Assembly (NCBI RefSeq): GCF_000711245.1
Contig: NZ_JOMH01000001.1
Coordinates: 2,350,830-2,414,829, forward strand
Length of the DNA stretch: 64,000 bases
DNA from: Polycyclovorans algicola TG408
GTDB lineage: Bacteria > Pseudomonadota > Gammaproteobacteria > Nevskiales > Nevskiaceae
Reading direction: 5' to 3'
The position numbers were made by a program, and so were the translations under genes. The notes beneath the pieces are model-generated. The model made no database searches, was not told the origin of the DNA, and worked only from the letters and a program-made list of their open reading frames with translations. This document shows, piece by piece, positions 29,573-38,103 of the stretch (position 1 is the first letter of the stretch; the number at the start of each line of letters is the position of its first letter).

Positions 29573-29725
29573 TCCCCTCTCCCGCAAGCGGGAGAGGGCA
29601 AACGTATACGTTTGCGGGGAGAGGGCGGCGCCCGAAAGGGGGCTGGGCTGTTGTGCAAAGTCCGCCGCGCCTGCGGCGCGCCCTCTCCCGGCCTTCGGCC
29701 ACCCTCTCCCGCTAGCGGGCGAGGG
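29573..29725. repeat. Two-armed ctctcccgc palindromic repeat
   Basis: Outer hairpins ctctcccgcaagcgggagag (29575 onward) and ctctcccgctagcgggcgag (29704 onward) flank an inner inverted pair gagagggcgg/cgcgccctctccc. This copy also contains a perfect 18-bp palindrome. It lies between the SDR gene and the NTF2-like gene. Confidence 0.8.
29598..29615. promoter_or_regulatory. Perfect 18-bp palindrome GCAAACGTATACGTTTGC
   Basis: The sequence is identical to its own reverse complement. It sits 31 bp upstream of the longest NTF2-like start (29567), inside the repeat, and is absent from the other copies. Length and symmetry suit a dimeric repressor operator. No regulator gene is adjacent. Confidence 0.4.
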
Positions 29726-29745
29726 ATTGATGAAGACATCACGAA

Positions 29746-30513
29746 TCAAACGCCAAACCCGCCGGACACGTTGATCTGTTGTCCGGTTACATAACCATTG
29801 GTGGCGAGGAAGACGGCGGCGCTGCCGATCTCCTCGGGCTGACCCCAGCGTTTCAGACACAGCAGCTTGTGGGTCTCGTCGATCCAGGCCTGATCGAACA
29901 CGCCGCGACGGCTGAGTTCGAGGAACATGCCGGCCTCGATCACCCCCACCAGCACCGTGTTGGCGCGAATGTTGTGGCGGCCTTCTTCCTTGGCGATGCC
30001 CTTGATCAGCGCTTCGTTGGCGGCCTTGGGCGCCACCGACAAACCGTCTTTCGCCGGCCACCACAGATGGCCCGCCGAACCGAGGTGCACGTACGAGCCG
30101 CCGCCGGACGTGCGCAGATGGGGCAGGGTGGCCTTCACGGCGTTGAAGAAGCCGTGCACTTCGATGTCGATGGATTGGCGCCACAACTCGGGCGTGGTGT
30201 CGGCGATGGCCACCTGCTCCACCACCGGGCCCGCCGCCCAGACCACCGTGTGCACACGACCGTGCACCGCGATGGCGGCATCCACGGCCGCCTGCACCTG
30301 CTGCGGATCGCGCACGTCGGCGGCGTGGATGGTTGCCTTGCGCCCGCTTTCCGTGATCGCCGTCGCAATGGTTTCGGCGACCGCCTGCTTGCTGCGATAC
30401 ACGATGGCGACATCGCTGCCCGCCGCACCGAAGGCCTTGGCGACTTCCTGGCCGATACCACCGCTGCCGCCGAACACCAGGGTTGCGCCGCGTTCGAATG
30501 CGGATGCCGTCAT
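29746..30513 (-). CDS. SDR-family protein lacking the catalytic tyrosine
   Basis: 255 residues with a Rossmann fold. The cofactor loop GGSGGIGQEVAKAFG is near the N terminus, ADVRD follows strand 3, and the C-terminal end is GYVTGQQINVSGGFGV. The catalytic serine is present (HLGSAG), and lysine lies at the correct +17 spacing (APKAAN). At +13, where SDR enzymes have tyrosine, the sequence has serine (GLSVAPK). This change should abolish normal dehydrogenase chemistry unless another residue substitutes. First gene of the SDR-NTF2-MFS set. Confidence 0.88.
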   Translation of the reverse strand: MTASAFERGATLVFGGSGGIGQEVAKAFGAAGSDVAIVYRSKQAVAETIATAITESGRKATIHAADVRDPQQVQAAVDAAIAVHGRVHTVVWAAGPVVEQVAIADTTPELWRQSIDIEVHGFFNAVKATLPHLRTSGGGSYVHLGSAGHLWWPAKDGLSVAPKAANEALIKGIAKEEGRHNIRANTVLVGVIEAGMFLELSRRGVFDQAWIDETHKLLCLKRWGQPEEIGSAAVFLATNGYVTGQQINVSGGFGV

Positions 30514-30579
30514 CTGTGTCTCCTCGAAAAGGATGGCCGCTCTGCATGACGGCTGTTGACCCGATGGTTGTCGAAGCGC

Positions 30580-30596
30580 GGTGAGGTGACCTCACC
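30580..30596. promoter_or_regulatory. Palindromic operator-like site upstream of the SDR gene
   Basis: GGTGAGGT-G-ACCTCACC is a perfect 8-bp inverted repeat with a one-base centre, about 67 bp before the SDR start at 30513. It continues into ctcacccgatggg, a phrase shared with sites at 32387 and 38665. Confidence 0.4.
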
Positions 30597-30628
30597 CGAT
30601 GGGACGAATACGGGATGGTGACGCCTGC

Positions 30629-30880
30629 CGTCATGCCAGACCTGATTCGGTATCCCGGGATTGGGCGGTGCAGGTGTCGATTTGCATTGATGGTTGATCG
30701 GGCGGTGCACTGGACCCCGGATCAAGTCCGGGGTGACGCCGTGGGTCGAACGGCCTAGCTTTCCTCTCACCGTCATGCCGGACTTGATCCGGCATCCAGG
30801 GATCGAGCGATGCGGCTGTTGTCGCGTGTTGACGGCGGATCGGGCGGCGTAGTGGACTCTGGCTCAAGTCCGGGTTGACG
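30629..30880. repeat. Pair of direct repeats built on tgccggacttgatccggca palindromes
   Basis: Two related units of about 110 bp (30629-30738 and 30772-30880) each start cgtcatgcc...gattcgg or cgtcatgccggacttgatcc, contain gatcgggcgg, and end ctcaagtccgg(g)tgacg. Each unit can fold through its inverted ends. Similar elements are widespread intergenic repeats in proteobacteria. The remainder of 30514-30914 holds no gene. Confidence 0.75.
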
Positions 30881-30914
30881 AGACGGCTTGCGGAAGAGGG
30901 TTAAGCGGACAAAC

Positions 30915-31418
30915 TTATTGGGGCGGCTTTTCCTTGATAAACGCCGCCCCCGCCGGAATCGGCCCGCCGCGCCACACGCGCAGGAACTCGGGCACTTCGA
31001 TGATCAGCGTCGCAATCACACCCAGGCCAGTCAGGGTGAGGGCCAGTGTGGTCGCGAGTGGTCCCCACGGCAGGATCACGACCAGCGCAATGACGGTGAT
31101 GATTGAGGAGATGAATCCCCCCAGCGCCATGCCGAAAAACTGCGGACGCGTATTCTGGTCGCGCTTGAAGCGAAACAGGAAAAACGTCTCGAACGGCGTG
31201 GCGGGCAACTCGAACACGCAGCGCTTGTAGAGCGCACCCAGCAGGTGCCCCCACTCGTGGAGCACGTAGCCCGAGATCGCCGTGAGCAGGGCGGCGGCGA
31301 TGGCGGGCATCCAGGCATCCGGCGTGGCCAGCGAACCCTGCCAGACCCACAGCGTCAGCCCCAGAATCGCGGTATCGCGCGCCACGAGCATGCAGAGCCG
31401 ACCCCACTGGCCACGCAT
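30915..31418 (-). CDS. Membrane protein with HExxH motif (M50-like)
   Basis: 167 residues from the ATG at 31418. There are hydrophobic segments near 10-30, 35-55, 95-120 and 122-145, and a zinc-protease-type motif HEWGH at about residues 48-52 (SGYVLHEWGHLLGAL) at a membrane helix. Site-2/M50 proteases have HExxH in such a position plus a distal aspartate. No clear NPDG/LDG motif is visible, so proteolytic activity is uncertain. The start shares one base with the stop of the DUF1295 gene, indicating coupled translation. Confidence 0.7.
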   Translation of the reverse strand: MRGQWGRLCMLVARDTAILGLTLWVWQGSLATPDAWMPAIAAALLTAISGYVLHEWGHLLGALYKRCVFELPATPFETFFLFRFKRDQNTRPQFFGMALGGFISSIITVIALVVILPWGPLATTLALTLTGLGVIATLIIEVPEFLRVWRGGPIPAGAAFIKEKPPQ

Positions 31419-32314
31419 CAGACGCTGCCTTGACGCGGCGGCAACGGCACCAGGGCGGATACCCGACGGATGTGTTCGCGGTAAGCCGGGCGGCGCTCCG
31501 CACTGCGCTCGTCCATCAGCGGAATGCTGGCGAAGACGAACATGGCGGTCATGGCCAGCGCCCCGGGAATCACCCACCACCATTGCTCCGGCGCGGCGGC
31601 CAGACCGAACAACATCAATCCCCACCAGAAGCTCAGCTCACCGAAATAGTTGGGGTGCCGCGACCACGCCCACAGCCCGGTGGTGATGAAGCTGCCCGGC
31701 GTCTTCTTGTGCTTGATGAAGGCGTGCAACTGCAGATCGGCAATCAGCTCGATGAGGATGGCCCCCAGCGTGACGATCACCGCCAGCGCGTCCAGCCAGC
31801 CCAGCGGGCTGCCGCCGTAGGCCATCACCGCATAGATCGGCAGGCAGGCGGTGAACACGATCAGCGTCGGGAACATGTGAATGCCCATCAGGTCGGCCCA
31901 GAACGCGGCCTTGCCGGCGCGCCCCCTGACGATGGGATAGCGCCAGTCTTCATGGCCCAGACCTTCCCAGAAGGTCGCCCAGTTCGCCGTGAGACGAATG
32001 GCCCATAGCCACACCAGCACGCTGACGATGATCGCCCGCGGGTCGGCCATCATGCCGCTGCGCCACATCCACCAACCCGCCAGCAGCGGCGGAATCACGC
32101 TCCAGTAGGCGTCGTAGAAACTGGAGTTTTTATAGACACGGCTGAAGGCGAAAATCACCAGCGTGGCCACCACATCGGCCCACAACGCGCGCCACGGCTC
32201 TGCGACATCCAGCATCAGCAGTACGCCCAATCCAGCGGCGATGCACAGCACGTAGGCGACGACGATCAGCGCATAAGCGCCGCTGCGGCTTTTTGACGAT
32301 GCAACAGATGACAT
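31418..32314 (-). CDS. DUF1295 / steroid 5-alpha-reductase-like membrane protein
   Basis: 298 residues with about seven membrane helices. The C-terminal part SFITTGLWAWSRHPNYFGELSFWWGLMLF carries the RHPNYxxE motif shared by DUF1295, isoprenylcysteine methyltransferases and the C-terminal domain of steroid 5-alpha-reductases. This region binds NADPH or SAM in characterised relatives. Substrate unknown; a lipid, sterol or fatty acid is plausible. It is followed by, and translationally coupled to, the HEWGH membrane protein. Confidence 0.88.
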   Translation of the reverse strand: MSSVASSKSRSGAYALIVVAYVLCIAAGLGVLLMLDVAEPWRALWADVVATLVIFAFSRVYKNSSFYDAYWSVIPPLLAGWWMWRSGMMADPRAIIVSVLVWLWAIRLTANWATFWEGLGHEDWRYPIVRGRAGKAAFWADLMGIHMFPTLIVFTACLPIYAVMAYGGSPLGWLDALAVIVTLGAILIELIADLQLHAFIKHKKTPGSFITTGLWAWSRHPNYFGELSFWWGLMLFGLAAAPEQWWWVIPGALAMTAMFVFASIPLMDERSAERRPAYREHIRRVSALVPLPPRQGSV

Positions 32315-32386
32315 GCGTGCTCCCCCGATTCAGGTGCCGCAGTAATGCGGTCTTCGCTGATCGTCGGGGCGCACGCCGCGCGCAGC

Positions 32387-32404
32387 CTCACCCGATGGGG
32401 TGAG
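32387..32404. promoter_or_regulatory. Operator- or hairpin-like site CTCACCC-GATG-GGGTGAG
   Basis: A 7-bp inverted repeat with a 4-bp centre lies between the LolA-like stop (32421) and the DUF1295 start (32314). It shares ctcacccgatgggg with the site before the SDR gene at 30591. It has no T run, so an operator is as likely as a terminator. Confidence 0.35.
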
Positions 32405-32420
32405 CCGTGGCGCAGATCTG

Positions 32421-33212
32421 TTACGGCACGCGGTAGAACGCGGCGGGGTCGAACAGTTGCTCGGGCAACTCGGCGCTTTGCACCACGCCCAGCACGCGGA
32501 TCACCGTGTGAGTGCCCTCCACTAGATCGTCCATGCGCGAGACGGTGGCGTAGGCATGGTCATCGGCGCGAATCAGGCTGTCGACGTGAACGCTGAAGCG
32601 CTTGCGCACCACCTCGCCCTGACGAAACTCGGCCTTAAGCGGCAGGCAGCTCTTCTCGTCCAGCCACACCCAGACTTCGCGATAGGGCGTGACCATGTCG
32701 GCGGGCGGGATGAAGGTCATGCGGGTGGCGGCGCGACCGTCGACCGTCTCCGAACCTTCCACGCGAATCTCGCCGTCGTCGAACACGCCGAGCATCATGC
32801 GGAACTCGCGATAGCTGAAGTCAGACGCCAGAAACGGCCCGTCGGCGAAGCTGCCGGTGATTTGCCGCACCCGTCGAATCGCGGGCAGGTACACATAGGT
32901 TTCGCTGGGCGCGATGCTGAGGTCGCCGCGCATCAAGTACGCGGTGTTGGCGTGGGCTTCGGGCGCGTCGATGCGCAACATGGCGCGCACCGCCGAGCCG
33001 CTGCCGTCGTCGTCACGCAGCGCGAACAGGCGGCCGCTCATGCGCTGCTCGTAGCCGTCGCGGCTGGTGGCGACAATCTCGATCTGCTGAATGCGCAGTG
33101 CGGTCGGCAGGTTGTTGGCCATGCACGTCAGCAAGCCCTGCGCGTCAACGGGTGCGGCATATGCGGGATTGAAACTCAGGGCCAATCCCAGCCCGATCAC
33201 CCAGCGTTTCAT
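32421..33212 (-). CDS. LolA-like outer membrane lipoprotein-sorting protein (secreted)
   Basis: 263 residues. The signal peptide MKRWVIGLGLALSFNPAYA-AP has a typical AxA cleavage site. The mature part matches the LolA-like group annotated as outer membrane lipoprotein-sorting protein: SRDGYEQRMSGRLFALRD, YLPAIRRVRQITGSFADGPFLASDFSYREF and YREVWVWLDEKSCLPLKAEF. It is expected to be a periplasmic lipid- or lipoprotein-binding protein. Such proteins are often encoded near RND/MMPL exporters, but none is in this window. A single gene by spacing. Confidence 0.88.
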   Translation of the reverse strand: MKRWVIGLGLALSFNPAYAAPVDAQGLLTCMANNLPTALRIQQIEIVATSRDGYEQRMSGRLFALRDDDGSGSAVRAMLRIDAPEAHANTAYLMRGDLSIAPSETYVYLPAIRRVRQITGSFADGPFLASDFSYREFRMMLGVFDDGEIRVEGSETVDGRAATRMTFIPPADMVTPYREVWVWLDEKSCLPLKAEFRQGEVVRKRFSVHVDSLIRADDHAYATVSRMDDLVEGTHTVIRVLGVVQSAELPEQLFDPAAFYRVP

Positions 33213-33275
33213 GTCAGCTCCCGGCGATGCGTAATGGTGTTACGCGAAATGTTGCGCTGCACAATTCTAGCCGAT

Positions 33276-34262
33276 TCACCCGAAGAACGTGGTGCGCGAC
33301 CACAGCCAATACGCCGCCACCGTGCCCATGGGGTACGCAAGCAAAGCCATGGCGGGCAGCCGGTGCAGGCGCGCGCCGGCAATGCCGCGCAGTGCGCTGG
33401 CGAGCAGTAACAGCAGGCCGATCAGCAACACCTGCCCGACCTCGATCCCCAAATTGAAGGCCAGCAACGCCAATGGAATCTCACCGGCCGGCAGGCCGAC
33501 ATCGCGCAGTACGCCGGCAAACCCGAGCCCGTGCACCAGGCCAAAGCACGCCGCCATCGTCACCGGAAAGCGAGACAGTCCACGGTGAGGGTATGCCTGC
33601 CGGGTGAGCGCGACGGCCAGGACCAGCAGGCTCAGGGCAATGCCCCATTCCGCCAGCGCCTGATTGACATGAATGCGGTCGAGAACCGCCAGACCGAGGG
33701 TCACGCTATGGCCGAGGGTGAAGGCCGTGACGGTCAACAGTAGTCGGCGTGCCCCTCGAACCAGCAGCACCAGGCCAACGACGAACAGCACATGGTCGGC
33801 ACCTCGCCAAAGGTGATCGATGCCCAGCCACAGGTAGCGAGCAAAGACCGAACCCTTGTCGGCGGCAGCCGGCCACTGCCAATGCGGCGTGCGGGCATCG
33901 AGCAGCGTCTGCTGCGTCGCGCGCGGCTCGATGACCCGTAGTACGACGCTGATGCCCGCCTCATCGAGCCCGCGCACGGCCAGCGTGCGACCGACCATGG
34001 GGCCGTCGCAACGCAGTCGCCAACGCTGCTCCAGGGCGTCGCCGTCGAGCACGACAGCTTCTTGCAGTGGCTGCGCCTCACAGCCGTGCGGCCATTCGGG
34101 CCAGACCTCCGCGCCGCGGACCCTGAGCACCGAACTGCGCCAAATGACCTCGTGCGTGTTGGCCTCGCCCACCTGCCATTGCAGCAGCGCCGGGGCCAGT
34201 GGGTGTGCGCTGGCGGCGCCCAGCCCGTAGATCGACAGCCAGACCCAGAGCAGCGTCCTCAT
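33276..34262 (-). CDS. HupE/UreJ-family membrane protein
   Basis: 328 residues from the ATG at 34262 (MRTLLWVWLSIYGLGAASA, a signal peptide, then a soluble part of about 130 residues). The C-terminal part is membrane-embedded, with the metal-like HupE motifs GIDHLWRGADHVLFVVGL, FTLGHSVTLGLA, CFGLVHGLGFA and FNLGIEVGQ. HupE/UreJ proteins are linked to nickel or cobalt permeation. This long form with an extracytoplasmic domain has no assigned substrate. It overlaps the parvulin gene by 4 bp, forming an operon with it and the DUF3604 gene. Confidence 0.9.
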   Translation of the reverse strand: MRTLLWVWLSIYGLGAASAHPLAPALLQWQVGEANTHEVIWRSSVLRVRGAEVWPEWPHGCEAQPLQEAVVLDGDALEQRWRLRCDGPMVGRTLAVRGLDEAGISVVLRVIEPRATQQTLLDARTPHWQWPAAADKGSVFARYLWLGIDHLWRGADHVLFVVGLVLLVRGARRLLLTVTAFTLGHSVTLGLAVLDRIHVNQALAEWGIALSLLVLAVALTRQAYPHRGLSRFPVTMAACFGLVHGLGFAGVLRDVGLPAGEIPLALLAFNLGIEVGQVLLIGLLLLLASALRGIAGARLHRLPAMALLAYPMGTVAAYWLWSRTTFFG

Positions 34263-35194
34263 TGATCCGCCGCCTGTGCCAGCGCTTGCCCTTTGACCGG
34301 ATAGCGCACCGCCAAGGCTTGCAGGGCTTGTTGCAGCAATGTCTGCTCGCGTTCGGCCAGCCACGCGTAGGTGGCGCGTCGGCGCAGGTCGGACGAGATG
34401 GCGTTGCCGGCGGCTTGACGCGCCTCGACACGAATCAGGTGCCAGCCCCACGCCGACTGCAGGGGGGATGACCATTCGCCGGTCGCAAGGTGGGCCAGCG
34501 CTGTCGCCACCTCTAGGCCAAGCAAACGCGCCAACTCAGGTTGGCTGACCCAGGTCGGAAGGGCGGCGAGCAGAAACGGGTCCCCGGCATCGCCCGGCCT
34601 TACGTTGCCGTCGACCAGCGCATCGCGCAGCCGGTGGGCACGCACGGGTGTCGCGTCATTGGTGATGAAAACTTGCGTCAGCCGGTAACGCGCAGGCTGA
34701 CCATAGCGATCAGGGTGTTGCTCGATAAAGCGTTGCACCGCCGCGGGGTCCACCGCGATGTCGCCGGTGAGTTGTTGCGACATGCGCTGAATCAAGCGCC
34801 GACGCGCGACGAGATCCTGCTCGGCCATTCCCAGGGCCAAGGCATCACGAAACAATCGGGCATCACTGCGCGGCGTGTCGGGGTCGAGGAAGCGAAGATT
34901 GCCGATCAGTCGTTCGCGAACCACAGGGTCGCTTTCTGGGAGCCCGAGGCGCAGCGCTTCTTTCAGCAGGCGTTGCTGCTGCACGTGGTGATGCAGGCTG
35001 GCGCGACGCTCGGCGTCGTTGGGTTCGCGGCCGGTTTCGCGCTGCCAGTCGGTCGCCAGTTGCTCAAGATCAGCGGTGCTGATGACGATCGGTGAGCGGG
35101 GCTGCGAAGGTTCGATCCACAGACGCTCGGCCCCGAACAACAAGCCGCCCAGCAGCAGAAAGTGAAGCGCTGGATGGCGCAGCACAGTCAGCAT
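34259..35194 (-). CDS. PpiC/parvulin-type peptidyl-prolyl isomerase, membrane-anchored
   Basis: 311 residues starting at 35194. One N-terminal membrane helix (HPALHFLLLGGLLFGAERLW) is followed by a periplasmic chain resembling SurA/PpiD-type folding factors. A rotamase-like segment covers about residues 165-275 (YRLTQVFITNDATPVRAHRL, then TWVSQPELARLLG and ATGEWSSPLQSAWGWHLIRVE). It would assist folding of exported proteins. It overlaps HupE by 4 bp and shares one base with the DUF3604 stop. A dedicated folding role for its operon partners is plausible inference. Confidence 0.85.
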   Translation of the reverse strand: MLTVLRHPALHFLLLGGLLFGAERLWIEPSQPRSPIVISTADLEQLATDWQRETGREPNDAERRASLHHHVQQQRLLKEALRLGLPESDPVVRERLIGNLRFLDPDTPRSDARLFRDALALGMAEQDLVARRRLIQRMSQQLTGDIAVDPAAVQRFIEQHPDRYGQPARYRLTQVFITNDATPVRAHRLRDALVDGNVRPGDAGDPFLLAALPTWVSQPELARLLGLEVATALAHLATGEWSSPLQSAWGWHLIRVEARQAAGNAISSDLRRRATYAWLAEREQTLLQQALQALAVRYPVKGQALAQAADQ

Positions 35195-37206
35195 CACCGG
35201 CGGTCTGCGGGCCGATACCAGATGGGCGAGGTCCAGGCGCGTTCCTGTACGGTCTTGGGCACCTCTGCGTTGCAGCAATCGGCGAAGGCTTCGGGAACCG
35301 AAGCCGGGTCGCTGCAATTGATGTTGGCCGCAAGGCACTGCCGGGCGGACCAGCGACAGCTCGGGTTGTCGACCACACGGGCGTAATAGAACGCGGACGC
35401 ATCGGGGTCAAAGGCCGGGTCCTGCCACACCGCGCACAGACTGGTGTGACCGGTGCCGACCGGCGCGCAGGTGTTCGGGTCAACGCCGGCGCCATTGTTC
35501 GGGCTGCCGGCCACTTCGAACACCTGTTCCTGTTTCTCGCCGTCTGGCGTCACCCAGCCCTTGATGATCTGGATGCGTTGCAGTGGGGCGACGGGTTCAC
35601 CGGGCGCGCCGGGGTCCCGCAAGGCGGACACCGAGAAGCGGGGGGCGTTGTCGGCTGACGTGGTCGCAGGCAGATCGCCGCCCATGGGCACGCCGTGGGC
35701 GTAGCCCTGCGCGGCATAGTCGGGTTGCTCACAGTGATCGGCTGGCAGGTCGGTGCCGCCAAAGAAGCGGACGATGGGCCGATTGCCGCTGGTGGCGTAG
35801 GCCTCGCGACGTCGCATGGCGGCGAACAGTGACTCGCGCGTGTTCTGCTCGGCCCAGATCACCGCCAGACCGCCGGGGCTGTTCTCAATGAGATCGGTCA
35901 GGCCTTCGGGAACTTCATCGCGCGCCGCCAGGCCCGCGCCACCGTGGCCGGGGTAGGCGTCTTCGCTGCTCAGCCCGGGCGTGCCAAGGTGCGTGTCCGT
36001 GCTGCCGATCAAGCCGTATTTGAACGGGTTGACGCCCAATTCCTGCTCCAGCCGCAGGCCTTCCTTCATCGCTTCGCGCAGAAAGTCCTGCTCCATCGGC
36101 GGCCCGGTGTTCAGCCCGCCAAAACGGTTGCCGGTGAGGTTGTTGTAGGGAATCACCTCAAAGTCGCAGAGCTCATCCCGGGCACCTGCGCCCATGGTGT
36201 TGAGGCATTCGGACTGGCCCTTGTGCTGATAGATCTCGGCCAGGGGTTCATTGCGCTGCCGCTGCGCCGCAAACTCGGCGGTGTACGCGTTGCCGAACCG
36301 GTCGCGCGTTTCAAACATCGTCCCGGCGCTGAGGTTGGAGTTGTGCGGAATGCTCAGCCACTCGCAGCCCTCGGCGGCCTGGCAGCGTTCGTCCAGCGCC
36401 GCCCACAGCAGTTCGGGTGCCGGGGTTTCCTGATAGGCGGGGGGAATCTCGGGCACGACTTCGTTGGCGAAAATCACGTTGCGGTGCAGGTTGTTCGACA
36501 GCGGCGCGCCGGTCCATTCGTAGCCGACAAAGGTGGTGAAGCGGCAGGCATCGCTGCGGTCATAAAACGCTTCGGCGGCGCGCTGGGTATCGCGCCACGG
36601 CGTCTTGGCGGCTTCCAGGCAGCGCTCCCCATTCAAGCCGCAATAGGGCAGGCGCGGAATGCGGCCGTCGCTGCCGATCACCGGCAGATCCGAGATCACC
36701 GGTACGCCCTCGGGCACCGGAAACTGCGGCAACTCCGGCAACCCCACCGCCGCGAGATTGAAGATCAGGAAGGCCTGCTCGGGAAAGCTGCGGTAGAGAA
36801 TGCACTCCGGCGACAGATAGCCCGGCGCGTCGGTGTTGGTGCAGATCTCGACCTCGCCGAACAGCTCGGCGTGGTCGGTGACGGCGGCGAAGTCCAGCGG
36901 ACGTGCCAATTGGGTGAAGCGGAGTGGCTCGCCCTCCGGCGTGTACGGCTGTATGCCCAGACGCTCGCCGAGGGCAAAACGGTAGGCCTGCTGCGGGGTG
37001 ATCACCGTGCCCTGGGTGTTGGCGTCCAGCGAGAACACGGTGTGCACGTGCAGGTCGCCGAAGTAGGGGTTGCGCAACGGGTTGTGGTGCGCGCAAATCC
37101 GGGCGTCGCCGGAAGCATCCGGAGCGGCGACGGGCGTACTGCTGCCGCAGCCCATTAGCCATGCTGTCGCCGCCAGGCCGATGATCCGTCTAGTGATGTT
37201 CAACAT
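35194..37206 (-). CDS. DUF3604 lipoprotein (PHP-like metal site)
   Basis: 670 residues. The N terminus MLNITRRIIGLAATAWLMGC is a lipoprotein signal with the cysteine at residue 20. The start at 37206 overlaps the SDR gene's end by 17 bp. The DUF3604 domain includes FGDLHVHTVFSLDA and DFAAVTDHAELFGEVEIC, HxH and DH pairs like PHP-domain phosphoesterases, plus later GSTDTHLGTPGL and SGNRPIVRFFGG. It is therefore likely a cell-surface or periplasmic metal-dependent hydrolase of unknown substrate. It is the gene before parvulin and HupE in a tightly packed operon. Confidence 0.9.
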   Translation of the reverse strand: MLNITRRIIGLAATAWLMGCGSSTPVAAPDASGDARICAHHNPLRNPYFGDLHVHTVFSLDANTQGTVITPQQAYRFALGERLGIQPYTPEGEPLRFTQLARPLDFAAVTDHAELFGEVEICTNTDAPGYLSPECILYRSFPEQAFLIFNLAAVGLPELPQFPVPEGVPVISDLPVIGSDGRIPRLPYCGLNGERCLEAAKTPWRDTQRAAEAFYDRSDACRFTTFVGYEWTGAPLSNNLHRNVIFANEVVPEIPPAYQETPAPELLWAALDERCQAAEGCEWLSIPHNSNLSAGTMFETRDRFGNAYTAEFAAQRQRNEPLAEIYQHKGQSECLNTMGAGARDELCDFEVIPYNNLTGNRFGGLNTGPPMEQDFLREAMKEGLRLEQELGVNPFKYGLIGSTDTHLGTPGLSSEDAYPGHGGAGLAARDEVPEGLTDLIENSPGGLAVIWAEQNTRESLFAAMRRREAYATSGNRPIVRFFGGTDLPADHCEQPDYAAQGYAHGVPMGGDLPATTSADNAPRFSVSALRDPGAPGEPVAPLQRIQIIKGWVTPDGEKQEQVFEVAGSPNNGAGVDPNTCAPVGTGHTSLCAVWQDPAFDPDASAFYYARVVDNPSCRWSARQCLAANINCSDPASVPEAFADCCNAEVPKTVQERAWTSPIWYRPADRR

Positions 37207-37960
37207 TGGCGGCATCCAAAAAGGCCGGGCGTTCGCCGCCGCCGTGCAGCACCAGGTTGGTGCCGCTGGCATAGGTGGCGGCGGGTGAGGCCAACCAAAC
37301 GCAGGCCTGGCCAATGTCGGAAGGCTCGGCCATTCGGCCCAGTGGAACCGTCGCCGACACCGCGGCAATGCCGGCCTCATCGCCATAGTGGAGTTGAGAT
37401 TGCTCGGTGCGGACCAGCCCCGGCGTCACGGCTACCACGCGGACCTTGGGCGCCCATTCCACGGCCAGCGATTGCACCAGACTCAAAATGCCGGCCTTGG
37501 CGGCGCCATATGCAGCCGTCCCCGGTGACGGCCGCAGCGCGCTAACGCTGCTGATGAACACGATGCAACAGCCGCCGTGATCGCGGGCCTGCATCATCGC
37601 GTTGGCGCGTTGTGCCAGGTGCAGCGGCGCCAGCAAGTTGAGTGCGATGATCTTTTCATGGAAGCGCGGACTGGCCGCATCCGCCAGCGCGAACGGTGCC
37701 CCGCCGGCGTTGTTGACCAGCACGTCGAGGCCGCCGAAGTCGGCGCCAATCTCGGCAAACAAGGCGTCGACCGCAGACTGCTCCCGCACATCGCAGGGCA
37801 GGAAGCGAGCGCGGTGGCCGGCCACTTCCGGCAACACCTCGGGCGCGGACCGGCCGCAGACAATCACCGTGTCGCCGTTGGCTAAAAATGCTTCGCTGAT
37901 GCCCTTGCCCACGCCCCGCGCGCCGCCAGTGACGAGAACCACCCGTGCTGTATCGCCCAC
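37190..37960 (-). CDS. SDR-family oxidoreductase
   Basis: 256 residues from a GTG at 37960, chosen because GGGGGAG lies 8 bp upstream and because the chain then begins directly at the Rossmann strand (GDTARVVLVTGGARGVGKG). An ATG at 38014 would add 18 residues without a ribosome-binding site. The catalytic set is intact: NNAGG, ISSVSA, YGAAK (Tyr and Lys). The glycine loop TGGARGVG and CGRS after strand 2 suggest NADP(H). It heads the SDR-DUF3604-parvulin-HupE operon. Substrate unknown. Confidence 0.9.
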   Translation of the reverse strand: MGDTARVVLVTGGARGVGKGISEAFLANGDTVIVCGRSAPEVLPEVAGHRARFLPCDVREQSAVDALFAEIGADFGGLDVLVNNAGGAPFALADAASPRFHEKIIALNLLAPLHLAQRANAMMQARDHGGCCIVFISSVSALRPSPGTAAYGAAKAGILSLVQSLAVEWAPKVRVVAVTPGLVRTEQSQLHYGDEAGIAAVSATVPLGRMAEPSDIGQACVWLASPAATYASGTNLVLHGGGERPAFLDAANVEHH

Positions 37961-38103
37961 GTTTACGGCTCCCCCGAATGATGTTTTTGATCCTAAGCCG
38001 ATCACCCTCAGTGACATCGTCTGAATAGGTGACCCCCGCACGTCCCTGAGCATCTGCGCCGAGTCGGTCGGCGTAGAGCCACCACACCATCAGAGCGCCT
38101 GAC

